Source of the DNA: Sequoia sempervirens
Taxonomy: Eukaryota > Streptophyta > Pinopsida > Cupressales > Cupressaceae
Direction of reading: 5' to 3'
Assembly (NCBI GenBank): GCA_007258455.2
Contig: VDFB02139063.1
Coordinates: forward strand, 186,001-250,000
Length of the DNA stretch: 64,000 nt
Positions 10,524 through 21,328 of the stretch are shown here, piece after piece (position 1 is the first letter of the stretch; every line of letters starts with the position of its first letter). Under the pieces are notes generated by a model. That model made no database searches and was not told where the DNA came from. It saw only the letters and a list, made by a program, of their open reading frames with translations. A program made the position numbers and the translations under genes.

Positions 10524-11667
10524 TGTTAGATGGGGTTAGAAATCAAATAGCATAGATAAAAGTGATAGCCAACACTTCTAAACTATTAAACCACATCCAA
10601 ACAAGAGAAAACAAATAATAGAGAGAATAAAAAATGCAAAACATAAAAGAAATTACTCCCCATTATGGTTGATTCTTTCTCTTGCTCTCCTTCTTCTTGT
10701 TATGCAACTTTGCCTTCATATTTGTTGAAACACTTGTGCAAAACCTACAAATGGTAGCAAGAAAGTTGGAGAAAAATAGTTGTTAAAATAAAAATGGAGA
10801 AGGAAGGTTGCTTTTATAGACAACCATTGGAATGGACGGTTGAGATTAATCTTCTAGAAAGATTCCAAGATCAATGGATGAGAATGCATGAGAGAGATGT
10901 TACAAAATGGATGGTTGAGATTAAGTCTCAGAAAAGATACCAAGATCAACGGTCTAGAATTGATGCACCAAGAATATGCCATGCATGGAAAAGCTATGAC
11001 GTTGACGACTATGACGCTTGACAGCTATGACAGACATGCAAGACATGCAGGCTATGGCATAAATGAATGTTATGACAGAGGATTATGACAGAGCATCTAT
11101 GACTAGGTGGAGGTGCATAAATAATTTATTTTAAATAATTTATTCAAAATGGAGGAAAATGACAAGTGGGATGGAAAATAAATAATTTATCCAAATTATT
11201 TATTTAGAGAAAATGAAAAGAGGAGTATTTAATTAAATATATCAATTTAATTAAATGGAGAGATAAATTAGACATGGATAATTAATTTGAATTATTTATC
11301 AAAAGAGAGGGAATAAAACACAATTAAATAATTTTGACAATTATTTAGTATAGAAAGAATAAAAGGTCAAATAATGATTATTATTATTATTTGACTATAG
11401 ATGAAAAGATAGAAAATAATTAAATAAAAATGATTTATTTAATTATTGAAGAAAAGGATATATTAGTGACACAATTAAATAATTTTAATTGGTCGAGATA
11501 GAATAAAGATGAGAAGGTGAATTAATTAAATAATTAAAACTATTTTGAGTAATAGAGGAATCACGATCCCGCGATAATTGAATAATTAAAGTTATTCAGT
11601 GCTCGAAGAACAATGACCAAAGAAAAATGGCCTTCCTTGGGACTTAGGACATTTTTTAGTGTCTACA
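10524..11667 (-). repeat. 3' LTR of the G-patch element
   Basis: Left-hand LTR, downstream on the minus strand. On the plus strand it runs from TGTTAGATGG to AGTGTCTACA. It matches 18253-19384 with scattered substitutions and small indels. The middle and right portions are AT-rich with repeated AATTAAATAATT-like motifs. The short open frames near 10794-11088 recur in both LTRs and are shadows. Confidence 0.88.
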
Positions 11668-11681
11668 TTTTGCCCCTCTTT
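11668..11681 (-). other. Polypurine tract of the G-patch element
   Basis: The reverse complement reads AAAGAGGGGCAAAA and directly adjoins the LTR end. Such tracts prime plus-strand DNA synthesis in LTR retrotransposons. It is the best evidence for the element's orientation. Confidence 0.75.
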
Positions 11682-14198
11682 GAGACAATGTAGCTTGTTG
11701 CATTGTTTCAAAGAAAAAGATTGATCAACTGATACATGCCCCAAAGATATCTTAGTAAGGATTATGATAAGAATGATATGCCCCCTCGAGAGATTGATCG
11801 AACAGATTGTAAGAAGATTAATCTCTCGATAGATGTTTAGAAAGTGATTAGATACCTGATATTGCGCAAGTGATAAAGCAGTGATGTACATTTTGATGAA
11901 AATGCACAGTTGATGGGTGTAACTGAACAATTGATGGAAATGATCAGTATAGCTAGGTTGATGAGCTGATGAAGCTGATTGAGCTAATTAAGCTGATTGA
12001 GAATTATGCTTACGCAAGACAAGTTGTTGCAATGATGGATTGATTGATTGATTAAGGGGACATGAAATTTCAAGAAGCAGGTTGATTGATTTGAGATTTG
12101 ATTCAAGAGACATATATCAGTGAGTTAAGCAATTAATTGATTTCTCCGTGACAAGAAAGATGAAGAAAATGAAATGCAAGATGGAAGATAATGAAGGTGA
12201 TGAAGCTTCTTGTACCATTTAAGTGTTTTTATCATCATCGGACTTATTATGTTGCAAATTAGTATAAGCATCTAGATAACATGAACATCTAGATGACCTG
12301 AATACTGTTTGCATTTTTATTTAGTAATGAAGTATAAGCATCTAGTTATAAGAACCTTAGATGACCTGAATACTTATTGCATAGAAGACACTATCAAACA
12401 AGGAATGCTCTCATCCACATTAGACTCATAGGTCCTTGATGGTTTTAGACAACCATGTCCTAAGACAAGTCATCATGTGAATAAGAAACCCATAAACAAC
12501 AAACAAGTGAACATGCCCCATCCTTGCCTCTCTAGTCAAAGACATCCTGAAGAAGCTAAAAGACATGTCACCAAAGATAAAATCATAAAATAAGCAAAGA
12601 TCAACAAACAAACAGGGGTTTTGTTTCGATGTAAAAAAATGATTCTCGTTGCAGTTTATGTTTTTTGGTTGGATTTGTAAGATGGGTTGATATTTATGTT
12701 ATAATGTTTGCTTGATTGTCAACATTTGCATGTTTTGATTTTGTTGAAGTTCAAAGCTGTGTGGTGATCTGAAAGTGTCACTATTTTTTGGAATTTTTGG
12801 ATTTTTTTTTTGGGATGTTTGGAATATTTGATTTTTTGGGATTTTTGGAATATTTGATTTTTGGGATTTTGAAATATTTGAGATTTTTATTTATTTCTTA
12901 GGACATTTTATATGATTTTTTGAATTTTTTGGGCATTTTATGATTTTTGAATTATTTGGGACATTTATGATTTTTTGAATTATTTGAGGGACATTTTATG
13001 ATTTTTTTAGATTTTTGGGGACATTTTATGAGATTTTTTTTGGAATTATTCCGAGGGACATTTTATGATTTTTTTTTGGAATTATTTGAGGACATTTTAT
13101 GATTTTGGAATTATTTTAAGTTTTAAAGATGGAGTGAAATGAAATGTGATATAGTGATTGAAGGGAATAAGATGCACCCCCACACTAGATGTAGATTACA
13201 ACCATGAATAAATGATAGATCAAAGTGAAAGATTCACTGCAAAACATGTCACACAAGCAACATATCTTTTTGTCAAAAGATGATAATGGTTCGTTGATTG
13301 GATGCCAGGAATGATCGATTCCATAAGGCATGATGATGATAAGTACTTAGGATCACTGATTCCTCGAAGTACGATAAGATTGATGATTGTTTATGATTGA
13401 TTGACAAAAAAATATGAGGATTGGATAATGTTTTACACCTAGGCTCAAATATGATTCACATGATAAGATTCAAGGTTGCAAAGGGACATGATGTCCAACT
13501 TTGGAGGTAATTTAAGCATGGATAAATGATAAGGATGTGAACTATGATGGAATGGTAATACATAAGGATATGAAAGGAAATCCAAAGCATGCATTTGTAA
13601 TTTTTCCCCTAATCTCATCAAGAACAAAGGAAGGAAATGGGACATGGATTTTGATAAGCTAGGAGATATGGAATGGAAGAATGCAAAGATAAGGATAATG
13701 AATAGGATGATCAAGATTGATAAGATATGGACACAATGCCTAAGTATTTTGTTCCTATTCCTCATCAAGACCAAGGAAGGGAAGAAAGGATGAATTAAGA
13801 TAGGATGGTGGAATATGGATACGGTGAAGGATAGGGTACGAAAGATATGGATAAAGTGTATAGGATAAGATATACGATGTTCAAGAAGATTCTTAACCTT
13901 GTCAAGATCAAAGGTGGAAAGGTAAAGGATGAACGTAAAGAGGATAATGGATATGAATGAAAGGATGGATGAAACTTGCCCCCAAGTGTAGAGTACAAGA
14001 GGAATATGGAAGATAGGATATGAATAGGGATAAATGAAAATGGAAGGTAATATATGCATGATAGGGAGATGGAGGAAGGACTCAAGCATCAAGTTTCATG
14101 ACTATATCCCACAAATGTGTGCTCTAATAAACCATGGAAAGGAGGATTAGACTCATAAACATAGGTATTTTAATGGTGTGATGGAAGAAGCTAAGGAC
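11682..14198 (-). other. 3' untranslated interior of the G-patch element
   Basis: About 2.5 kb between the end of the ORF and the polypurine tract. Besides the minisatellite it contains a purine-rich stretch (about 13540-14110) of degenerate AAGGATGGAAAGG-like motifs. This gives a long but low-complexity minus-strand open frame (13445-14092, rich in Ile, Phe, His and Ser) that I do not accept as a gene. A polymerase would be expected here or upstream in an autonomous relative. None was seen. Confidence 0.6.
12770..13115. repeat. T-rich minisatellite inside the LTR element
   Basis: Two related short tandem families. First come copies of GGAATATTTGATTTTTTGGG (about 12790-12880). Then come about seven copies of a roughly 30-bp unit close to GGACATTTTATGATTTTTTG followed by AATTATTTGA (about 12900-13110). 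Copies vary in T-run length, consistent with slippage. It lies between the coding region and the 3' LTR of the minus-strand element. Confidence 0.75.
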
Positions 14199-16345
14199 TT
14201 ATGCAAAGGTTTGGATTAAAGGAGGATAATGGGGGATGAATGGTGGATAATGGATAGGAGGTTGGAAGGCTTGTTGATGGATAGATGAAAAGGATGGAAA
14301 GATCAACATTGGCACACACCTTGAAGGGTGGTGGAGTGATGGAGGAGAAATGAATTTGGAAGGTGATAAGTTTTTAGATGGACGATAGGAGGAAGCTTTT
14401 GGATTAGCAAATTTGGATGCCAATTTAGATTTTATTGCTTCTACGAGACTTTTAGGAATCCACATAGCTTTTGACTTTGATTTTTGATTCATGGGCCTTT
14501 GTGGCCTTTGAGATTCTTCTTTTTGCTTTATGGGCCTTTGTGGCCTTTGAAATTTTTCTTCTTGATTTATGGGCCTTTGTGGCCTTTGAATTTTTTGCTT
14601 TTGACTTGATGGGCCTTTGTGGCCTTTTGGATTTTTCTTTTGACTTGATGGGCCTTTGTGGCCTTTTGGATTTTTATTTTGACTTGGGACCAAATTTTCT
14701 TTTAATATTGCATGGCTCTTCAAGGAGACATGTTGATCCTTTGATACATGTGGATTTTGATATGGAAGCTTTTGACATTTGGCACCCAAATTGCTTCCAA
14801 GAGCAATGGGATGGGTGGATGGAGATGAATGATATGGAGGTCTTATGGATGGGTTAATGTAGGTAGAATTTTGAGAGGGAATCAAGGATGTGTGCCTTTG
14901 TTGTTCTTCATGAATAGGAGATGAAGGGATGTAGGGCCCTAATATGGATGGAAGGTTTGATGAACTAGGGTTTGGATGATAAGGACCAAGGATAGATGGA
15001 AGGCTTGATGGACTAGGATAATGACCTAGGATAGATGGACTGTTTGATGGACTAGGATAAGTAGGTTTATTTTGATGGAATCTAGGCTTACGATGGGTAT
15101 GAATGTCTTGAGCATGAGGTGTATAACCAAGGCCATGATAGTATGTGTTTTCTTGGATATAAAGGGGTTCTAGGATACCTTGTTCATGAAGGCCTAATCC
15201 TTTGCCTTTGTAGTTCATACTTTGACACATTCGTTTTCCAATGGATATATATTGTTTATGAAACAAGATGCAAGTCCATCATGAGGTGGTTGTGATATGG
15301 AAGGAATAACAAGATCTTCGAGTAAACCACCTTGGATAAAAGTGAGAGAACCCATTTGATAGGTAAGAGGTTCATGGATAGTTTGAATAGGGGTGATAGA
15401 CTCTTGTGGAGGATTGTGATCATGAGGGGAATTAGGATGTGTGATAGGATCTTGACATGGGGATAAGGGGGTACTTTGATCTTGACTTGGAAAAGGATCA
15501 AGAGGTGTAGGAGATGGAGTAGCTTGCTCTTTATTAGGTATGGAATCATCAAGAAGTGGTATCAAAGGCATATCTTGATCATGAGAAGGATGGACATCAT
15601 CATGGAATGAAAGGGTATCCTTGAATGGAGGTTTATCTTGATCTTGATGAGGAAGGGAATCCTGATGTTTTGTGGAAAGCATATCTTGATCATTGGATAT
15701 GATGAAATCATGAGATGGTATGGATTCATTAGATGAGGTGGAAGGAGGACTTGGAAGGATAATTTTCTCTTGAGATGGAAGGGAATCATCTTGAATGAAA
15801 CAAAAAGAGATAAGGGGATCATCATGAGGTTCTTGAGAGATGGGATCTTGGTCAAAGATTGGAAGGGGTTGTGAAATTTTGGTATCATTGGATGGAGTGG
15901 AAAGAACGCTTTGATCTTGATGGGCAAGGGAGTTTATGCTAGCATGCTTTGGACTAATAGATTGATATGACTCATTGGATGGAGATGGTATGATGAGAGA
16001 GGATGGTTGGATAGATTCGTTAACTTGGGTGAAAGACTCATGAGGTTTATTTTGACTTATGGGAGATGAAGATAGATGCATAACATGGTAGGATTGCTCA
16101 AGATTATTTGTGTTTGAGGACATAGATTTAGGTTTCTCATTTAGTCTTTGCAAAAAATCATGGACATTGAACTTGGATGATGTAGTTTTGGGTAAGGATA
16201 AAGGCTTATGAGATGATTGCATCACTTCATTCAAATGTTGGGATTCAAGTTGTTTTTCAAGCTCTTTCAAACGATTGTCAAGATATTCAATCCTTTGGTT
16301 TCGTTCATAGGTCGACGGTGAATATGGAGGATAACAGTTAGACAT
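14199..16345 (-). pseudogene. Low-complexity G-patch protein of the LTR element
   Basis: Two overlapping frames (16345-15215, 376 codons; 15266-14199, 355 codons) best read as one protein of about 715 codons with a one-base frameshift near 15240. The N-terminus has a short coiled coil (YLDNRLKELEKQLESQ), then a long disordered region rich in Ser, Pro, Asp, Gln and His. Across the frameshift lies a G-patch-like motif, SIGKRMCQSMNYKGKGLGL, then EQGILEPL and GLGYTP. G-patch domains bind RNA or helicase partners and occur in Gag-Pol of some retroelements. Further on is a five-copy tandem repeat (NPKGHKGP / QRPQRP forms) and a basic C-terminus. No protease, RT or integrase. Function beyond a Gag-like role is unknown. 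Confidence 0.65.
14489..14694 (-). repeat. Five-unit coding tandem repeat, read in two frames
   Basis: Five copies of a unit of about 40-45 bases centred on GGGCCTTTGTGGCCTTTG (plus strand). On the minus strand two copies encode PKGHKGP and three encode QRPQRP. The same DNA motif is read in two registers because of a one-base difference in an A run, and both stay open. Confidence 0.8.
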
Positions 16346-18234
16346 GTTTGGTTGATGGTTTTAGAAATGTTTTGAGGTGTTGCAAGTTTCTCTGTGTGAT
16401 GTTTGTTTGATGTCGATTGTTTGTGTTTAGATTTGTGAATGTGGTGAATATTGTTTGAAAATCTAGAAAACACTTGACAAGCACGATGTTTTGGTGTATG
16501 CAAACGCACATGAGACAAGCACAATCCTAATAGGCCAAGGGTTTGTATACTTGATATAGCCCACCGATATACCCCGGATTGGTGCTAAACACCTTTCCTT
16601 CTCAAGAGCGGATAGCTTAGAAGTTTGGTGGCATTGGCTCCCCTCCACGACTCATTAATATCATTCGAGCACACCAACTTTGGATTCTTGGGTCATCACT
16701 TCCCAAGAACTGCTATCTCTACTCAAGGGAGTCAGTAGTGAGTATCTTCAGGCATGATACTGTACCCTACACTATACCAAGCAACGGCTGAAAATGGTTG
16801 GCTTCTAAAACAATAGGTGTTTAGTTACGACATCCGTTCGAGTGGCCACACATGGGGTGAGAGATTAATCACCAATTAGGTGGAACTCCAGCCTGAAGAG
16901 GTTATGATCAATAGGGTTTATGGGAGTACTACTCTATCCGTGTGACACATCCGCACTCGTGGTACTTGAACTTTCCTCAAGCACCCATTTTATATCCCGG
17001 CTGGAAGTGGCTTGGCTTTAGCCTGTTACCGGTCGAGTCGTCCCTTAAGGTGAGTACCTTTTCCCTTAAGGCAGGCCCATTTCTAGAAATAATAACCGTT
17101 TCTCTTACACCCAGGATCACTTGAAAGTGCAAGGAGAGAGGATACTTCGATTATTAAGTCGTAAAGGTGACAAAAAATAATGTGGGTCTGATTTTCTGAT
17201 CAGCTAGTTTTCACAAGGGGAGAGCATAATCACCTACCACCTTCAAGCACAATCAGACACAATCAAGCACATGTTCATTTTAATGCCCCAAAAGAAGTGT
17301 TTTATAATCTAAAAGACAATTGGTTTCAAAATCATGTCTTCGACGAACGTCCTACATTAAAATCTTATTAGTAGTTTCATGCCTCCTTTCTTTGACAAGC
17401 GTATGTTTTGATTTTCAATTCTTTGTCAAACGAACCTAGCAAGAGAAACCAAATTAACAAAATTAGTCACAAAACCCAAAACTTGACCAAAATAAAAACC
17501 AACATAAATTTAAAGAAAAATTAATCTAGGGAAATAAAATAAAAATGAAGCTAATCTAAGATAAAAAGCTAATTTAAAATTAAAAGTTAATCTAAATTAA
17601 AAATCTAAAGTTAGAGATTAAAAACTAAACTAAAAGTTAGTAAATAACCAAACTAGAAAATGAAGAAACTAAACTAAACTAAGAAAAATAAGTCAAAGAA
17701 AACTAAAAACTAAGAGCTCAATTTTTTTGTTACTCCAAAAGAAGCAATTTTTGGGAGCTCCATTCAAAAGCCACACGCTACAAACAAAAGATTAGTAAAC
17801 CAAAAAGAAACTTGAATGAAAACAACAAACTAAAAAAAAAGTGATAACTTTTTCAAAATTAAACAAAAATTTAAATTGTAAATATCTATGGAAAGTTAAG
17901 ACATAAAGCTTCAAAACTCAGAAAAAGTTTTGCAAAATCCTACATAATAAAAGTATTATAAACAAAAGAAAAAAAATCGGATTTTAACAACTAAATCTTA
18001 AAAAACTATGATCAGTAAAATGGCCATAACTTTCTCAAATCTTAATAAAATTTTAAACCATTTAATGTTCTGGAAAACTAAAAATGAGGCCTACAAAACC
18101 CAGAAAATATTTAAAAATATTTGATGCATCCATTTTTTTTGTGCTCCAATGAAGATGATGGGATTTCATATGCATTCTTGGTTGTAATCTGCAAAACAAC
18201 AAAAATAAGCAAGAACACACAAACTTCTCTATTT
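16346..18234 (-). other. 5' leader of the G-patch element
   Basis: About 1.9 kb between the ORF start and the primer site. The outer half (about 17440-18130) is A-rich with many AAACTAAAA and AATCTAAA motifs, and the inner half is of mixed composition. No conserved protein motif was found. Long leaders are common in non-autonomous plant LTR elements. Confidence 0.55.
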
Positions 18235-18250
18235 CACGTTGGGTTCACCA
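18235..18250 (-). other. Probable primer binding site of the G-patch element
   Basis: On the minus strand it reads TGGTGAACCCAACGTG, starting two bases after the LTR end. It begins with TGG, complementary to the CCA end of a tRNA. I cannot name the tRNA from memory, so the assignment rests on position. Confidence 0.5.
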
Positions 18251-18252
18251 AA

Positions 18253-19384
18253 TATTAGATGGGGTTAAAAATCAAATAGCATAGATAAAAGTGACAGCCA
18301 ACACTTCTAAACTATTAAAACACATCCAAACAAGAGAAAACAAATAATGAAGAGAATGAAAAATACAAAACATAAAAGAAAACACTCCCCATTATGGTTG
18401 ATTCTTTCTCTTGCTCTCCTTATTCTTGTTATGCAACTTTGCCCTCAGATTTGTTGAAACACTTGTGAAAAACCTACAAATGGTAGCAAGAAAGATGGAG
18501 AAAAATAGCTATTAAAATCAAAATGGAGAAGGAAGGTTGCTTTTATAGACAACCATTGGAATGGACGGTTGAGATTAATCTTCTAGAAAGATTCCAAGAT
18601 CAATGGATGAGAATGCATGAGAGAGATGTTACAAAATGGATGGTTGAGATTAAGTCTCAGAAAAGATGCCAAGATCAACGGTCTAGAATTGATGCACCAA
18701 GAATATGCCATGCATGGAAAAGCTATGACATTGACGGCTATGATGCCTGACAGCTATGACAGACATGCAAGGCATGCAGGCTATGACAAAATGAATGTTA
18801 TGACAGAGGATTATGATAGAGCATCTTTGACTAGGTGGAGGTGCATAAATAATTTATTTTAAATTATTTATTCAAAATGGAGGAAAATGACAAGTGGAAT
18901 GGAAAATAAATAATTTATCCAAATTATTTATTTAGAGAAAATGAAAAGAGGAGCATTAATTAAATTTATCAATTTAATTAAATGGAGAGATGGATATTAG
19001 ACATGGATAATTAATTTGAATTTATTTATCCAAAGAGGTAAAGAAACACAATTAAATAATTTTGACAATTATTTAATTATACAAAAGATAAAAAGGTCGA
19101 ATAATGATTATTATTATTATTTGACTATGAATGAAAGATAAATAATTAAATTAAAAATGATTTATTTAATTATTGAAGAAAGGGATATATTGGCGGCCTT
19201 GAATTAAATAATTTTAATTGATCAATATAGAATAAAAGATAAGAATTAATTAAATAATTAAAAACTATTTAATTAATAGAGGAATCTTTTGATCACACCT
19301 AATTGAATAATTAAAAGTTATTCAATTATCAGTAATGACCAAGAAAAATATTTCATGGACTTAGGACATTTTTTAGTGTCTACA
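18253..19384 (-). repeat. 5' LTR of the G-patch element
   Basis: Right-hand LTR and upstream copy on the minus strand. It starts TGTAGACACTAAAAAATGTCC-like (minus strand) and ends CTAATA, where the partner has CTAACA. It has small deletions relative to 10524-11667. It stops four to six bases from the first base of the pogo-type transposon. Confidence 0.87.
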
Positions 19385-19390
19385 CTTATA

Positions 19391-19706
19391 AGCCACGACA
19401 CAACTCATGCATAATTGGCCACATCAAAATGAAATGACATATTGTTTCCTACGAAGATTGAATTTGTACATTCCAATGATTTTATAAGAGGGAATTCCCT
19501 ATATATCCTCTACAAAATTCAGAGCTTACTAAGACAACCTATGCACATTCCTCTTAAAATGAAGCTTATTCATGTTGGTACACCCAGAATAAGTTAAATT
19601 CATGTTTTTATTTATTAATATACGGGATTTACATTTATGTTGTCTTTTTCATTGTTCAATATACTCTTTTATATTTATGTACTTAGTGTCTACATTATTT
19701 TCAGCC
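19391..19706 (+). repeat. Left terminal inverted repeat
   Basis: Compared with the reverse complement of 25380-25771. Shared blocks include GCCACGAC, AAAATGAAATGACA, CAGAGCTTACTAAG, GCACATTCCTCTTAAAA or its variant, TACACCCAGAATAAGT and ATTTACATTTATGTTGT. The left arm has two deletions of about 35 bases each. It contains one copy of the roughly 88-bp subterminal unit (about 19620-19706). Confidence 0.8.
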
Positions 19707-19834
19707 ATACAGAATATTCAGTTTTGACTTAGTTGTTGAAATGATCATTATCCATTATGTAATCATATCACAACATACAATATATTTATCTGTTTTCTTC
19801 CACTTATTTTATGAGTTTCAATAATTAGATTACA

Positions 19835-20110
19835 TATTTGTATATACATATACATATACATGTACATGTATATGTATATACAAATATATATACACATGTA
19901 TATGCATATGTATATACATAGACATGTATATTTATATAGATATACATATATTTATTGAAATTCATGGCATAAGTATATGCACAATACACACTATCAAATA
20001 AATTTGTGCAATGGTTGTCACTAAATATATGTATATTTATATAGATGTACATGTATATGCATATAGATATACATGTATACACATACATATATATGTATAT
20101 ATATGTCCAT
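19835..20110. repeat. Alternating purine-pyrimidine microsatellite
   Basis: Imperfect TATACATATACATG repeats in two blocks, about 19835-19950 and 20028-20110. A similar block occurs at 20710-20840. The Tyr/Ile-rich frames over these blocks are artefacts of the repeat. Confidence 0.8.
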
Positions 20111-21328
20111 TCTATTGCACTCTGCCATGTATGGTGCCATCATATGTAATACACACTATTATTTTCAGCTTCATACCAAGGATCAAAACATTGTGGATTT
20201 TAATGCTCCAATCAAAACTCTTATTATTGTGCATGCAATATTGTAAAGATGATTTGATGTGGGAATGTTACAAGTACCGAGTACTACCCCCATTTATTAC
20301 AATTATTTTGCAGGCAAGTGGAAGCGTGGAGAGGTGAATCAAGCACGTGGATTATCAACATACCAACAAAGTTGTGTTTGTTGGACATTTTGCTCTGAAT
20401 GCTTTATGATATGTTTACATTTTCTGGTATACACATGTTCATAAATAAATACTTTTCTTATCAGATGCTTATTTCATTAGAGGAATATATTTATTGGCAT
20501 TGGTCTCTTAATGGCAGGAATGCGAGGATTTATCCGCAATCAACAGAAGACATTCAACGTTAATGACAGGTAAAGTCTATGACTTTACTTTGGCAATGAC
20601 CTAGTAATACTGAAAAATGTGTCTTTTTATATATATGGCTGAAAGTTAGTTGAAATGAGCAATAGTATACAGTAATTATGAGATTAGTTAGTATTAGATT
20701 AATTATATGTCTGCATGCATATACATATATATATTAATAGGTATATATGTACATACATATATATGGTTATGCATATAAGTATGTACATATATAGCTATAT
20801 ATATGTGTGTGTGTGTGTCTATGTGTATGTATATAATTAATTTGATAATTAACATGTAGTTCCATTAATTTTTGATACTGATAATTGATAAGAGTATATC
20901 ATTGTCTTCATATGCATTCATCAAACCACACGTATGGGTTTACCTAACAAAGTTTTGTGATTATTTTTTATTGACAAAGACTGAAACATAGTGTAATTAG
21001 TGAGAACACAGAAAATAGAAGGTTGAAACCATCATCAAACATATAAGGCATACAAATTTGAGGTTCCAATAACAAACAACAACAGCATTAGGACACATTT
21101 TATAATCATATCATAGTTATATTTTAATCAAACTACAATAATTGATTGGGTGGTACGAGAGAAAAACATGGCTTGAACATACTTGAAACATAATTACATC
21201 AGCATTATCACATCTTATAATCATATCACAATTATAACTTTAAGGAGATAAACAGATCTGATTTGCAAACCAGATCACCAAAATATACTGCTACATCGAT
21301 CAAAAAACAAAATTGAATATGGACATCA
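20111..21328. other. Interior of the pogo element downstream of the transposase
   Basis: 1.2 kb lying downstream of the transposase on the minus strand. Apart from the microsatellite at 20710-20840 I see no coding motif. The short plus-strand frames at 20011-20444 lack recognisable domains. Confidence 0.5.

Larger units (their letters stand above)
10524..19384 (-). mobile_element. LTR retrotransposon with G-patch ORF and no pol
   Basis: Two direct repeats of about 1.14 kb (10524-11667 and 18253-19384) with TG...CA ends bound a 6.6-kb interior. Orientation is minus: the purine tract AAAGAGGGGCAAAA (reverse of 11668-11681) abuts the left LTR, and TGGTGAACCC (reverse of 18241-18250) sits two bases inside the right LTR as a probable primer site. 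The interior has one long broken coding region (14199-16345) and no reverse transcriptase or integrase motif in any frame I read, so it looks non-autonomous. LTRs differ by roughly 6% over the first 275 bases by eye. No clean target duplication is visible: flanks are TAAGC on the left and CTTAT on the right. Confidence 0.82.

Noticed and set aside
10794..11088. Frames repeated at 18523-18862, suggesting a duplicated gene
   Set aside because: They are parts of the two LTRs of one element.
12770..13115. CRISPR-like or satellite array
   Set aside because: Units are contiguous and variable without spacers, within a plant retroelement; a minisatellite explains it.
13445..14092. 215-codon minus-strand frame rich in Ile, Phe, His and Ser, looking like membrane segments
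   Set aside because: It arises from purine-rich degenerate repeats on the plus strand inside the LTR element, with no recognisable domain and a competing frame of similar length.
14471..14857. 128-codon plus-strand frame with repeated WAFVAFE
   Set aside because: Antisense shadow of the GHKGP/QRPQRP coding repeat.
19825..20337. Tyr/Ile-rich frames over the TATACATG repeats
   Set aside because: Microsatellite translation on both strands.
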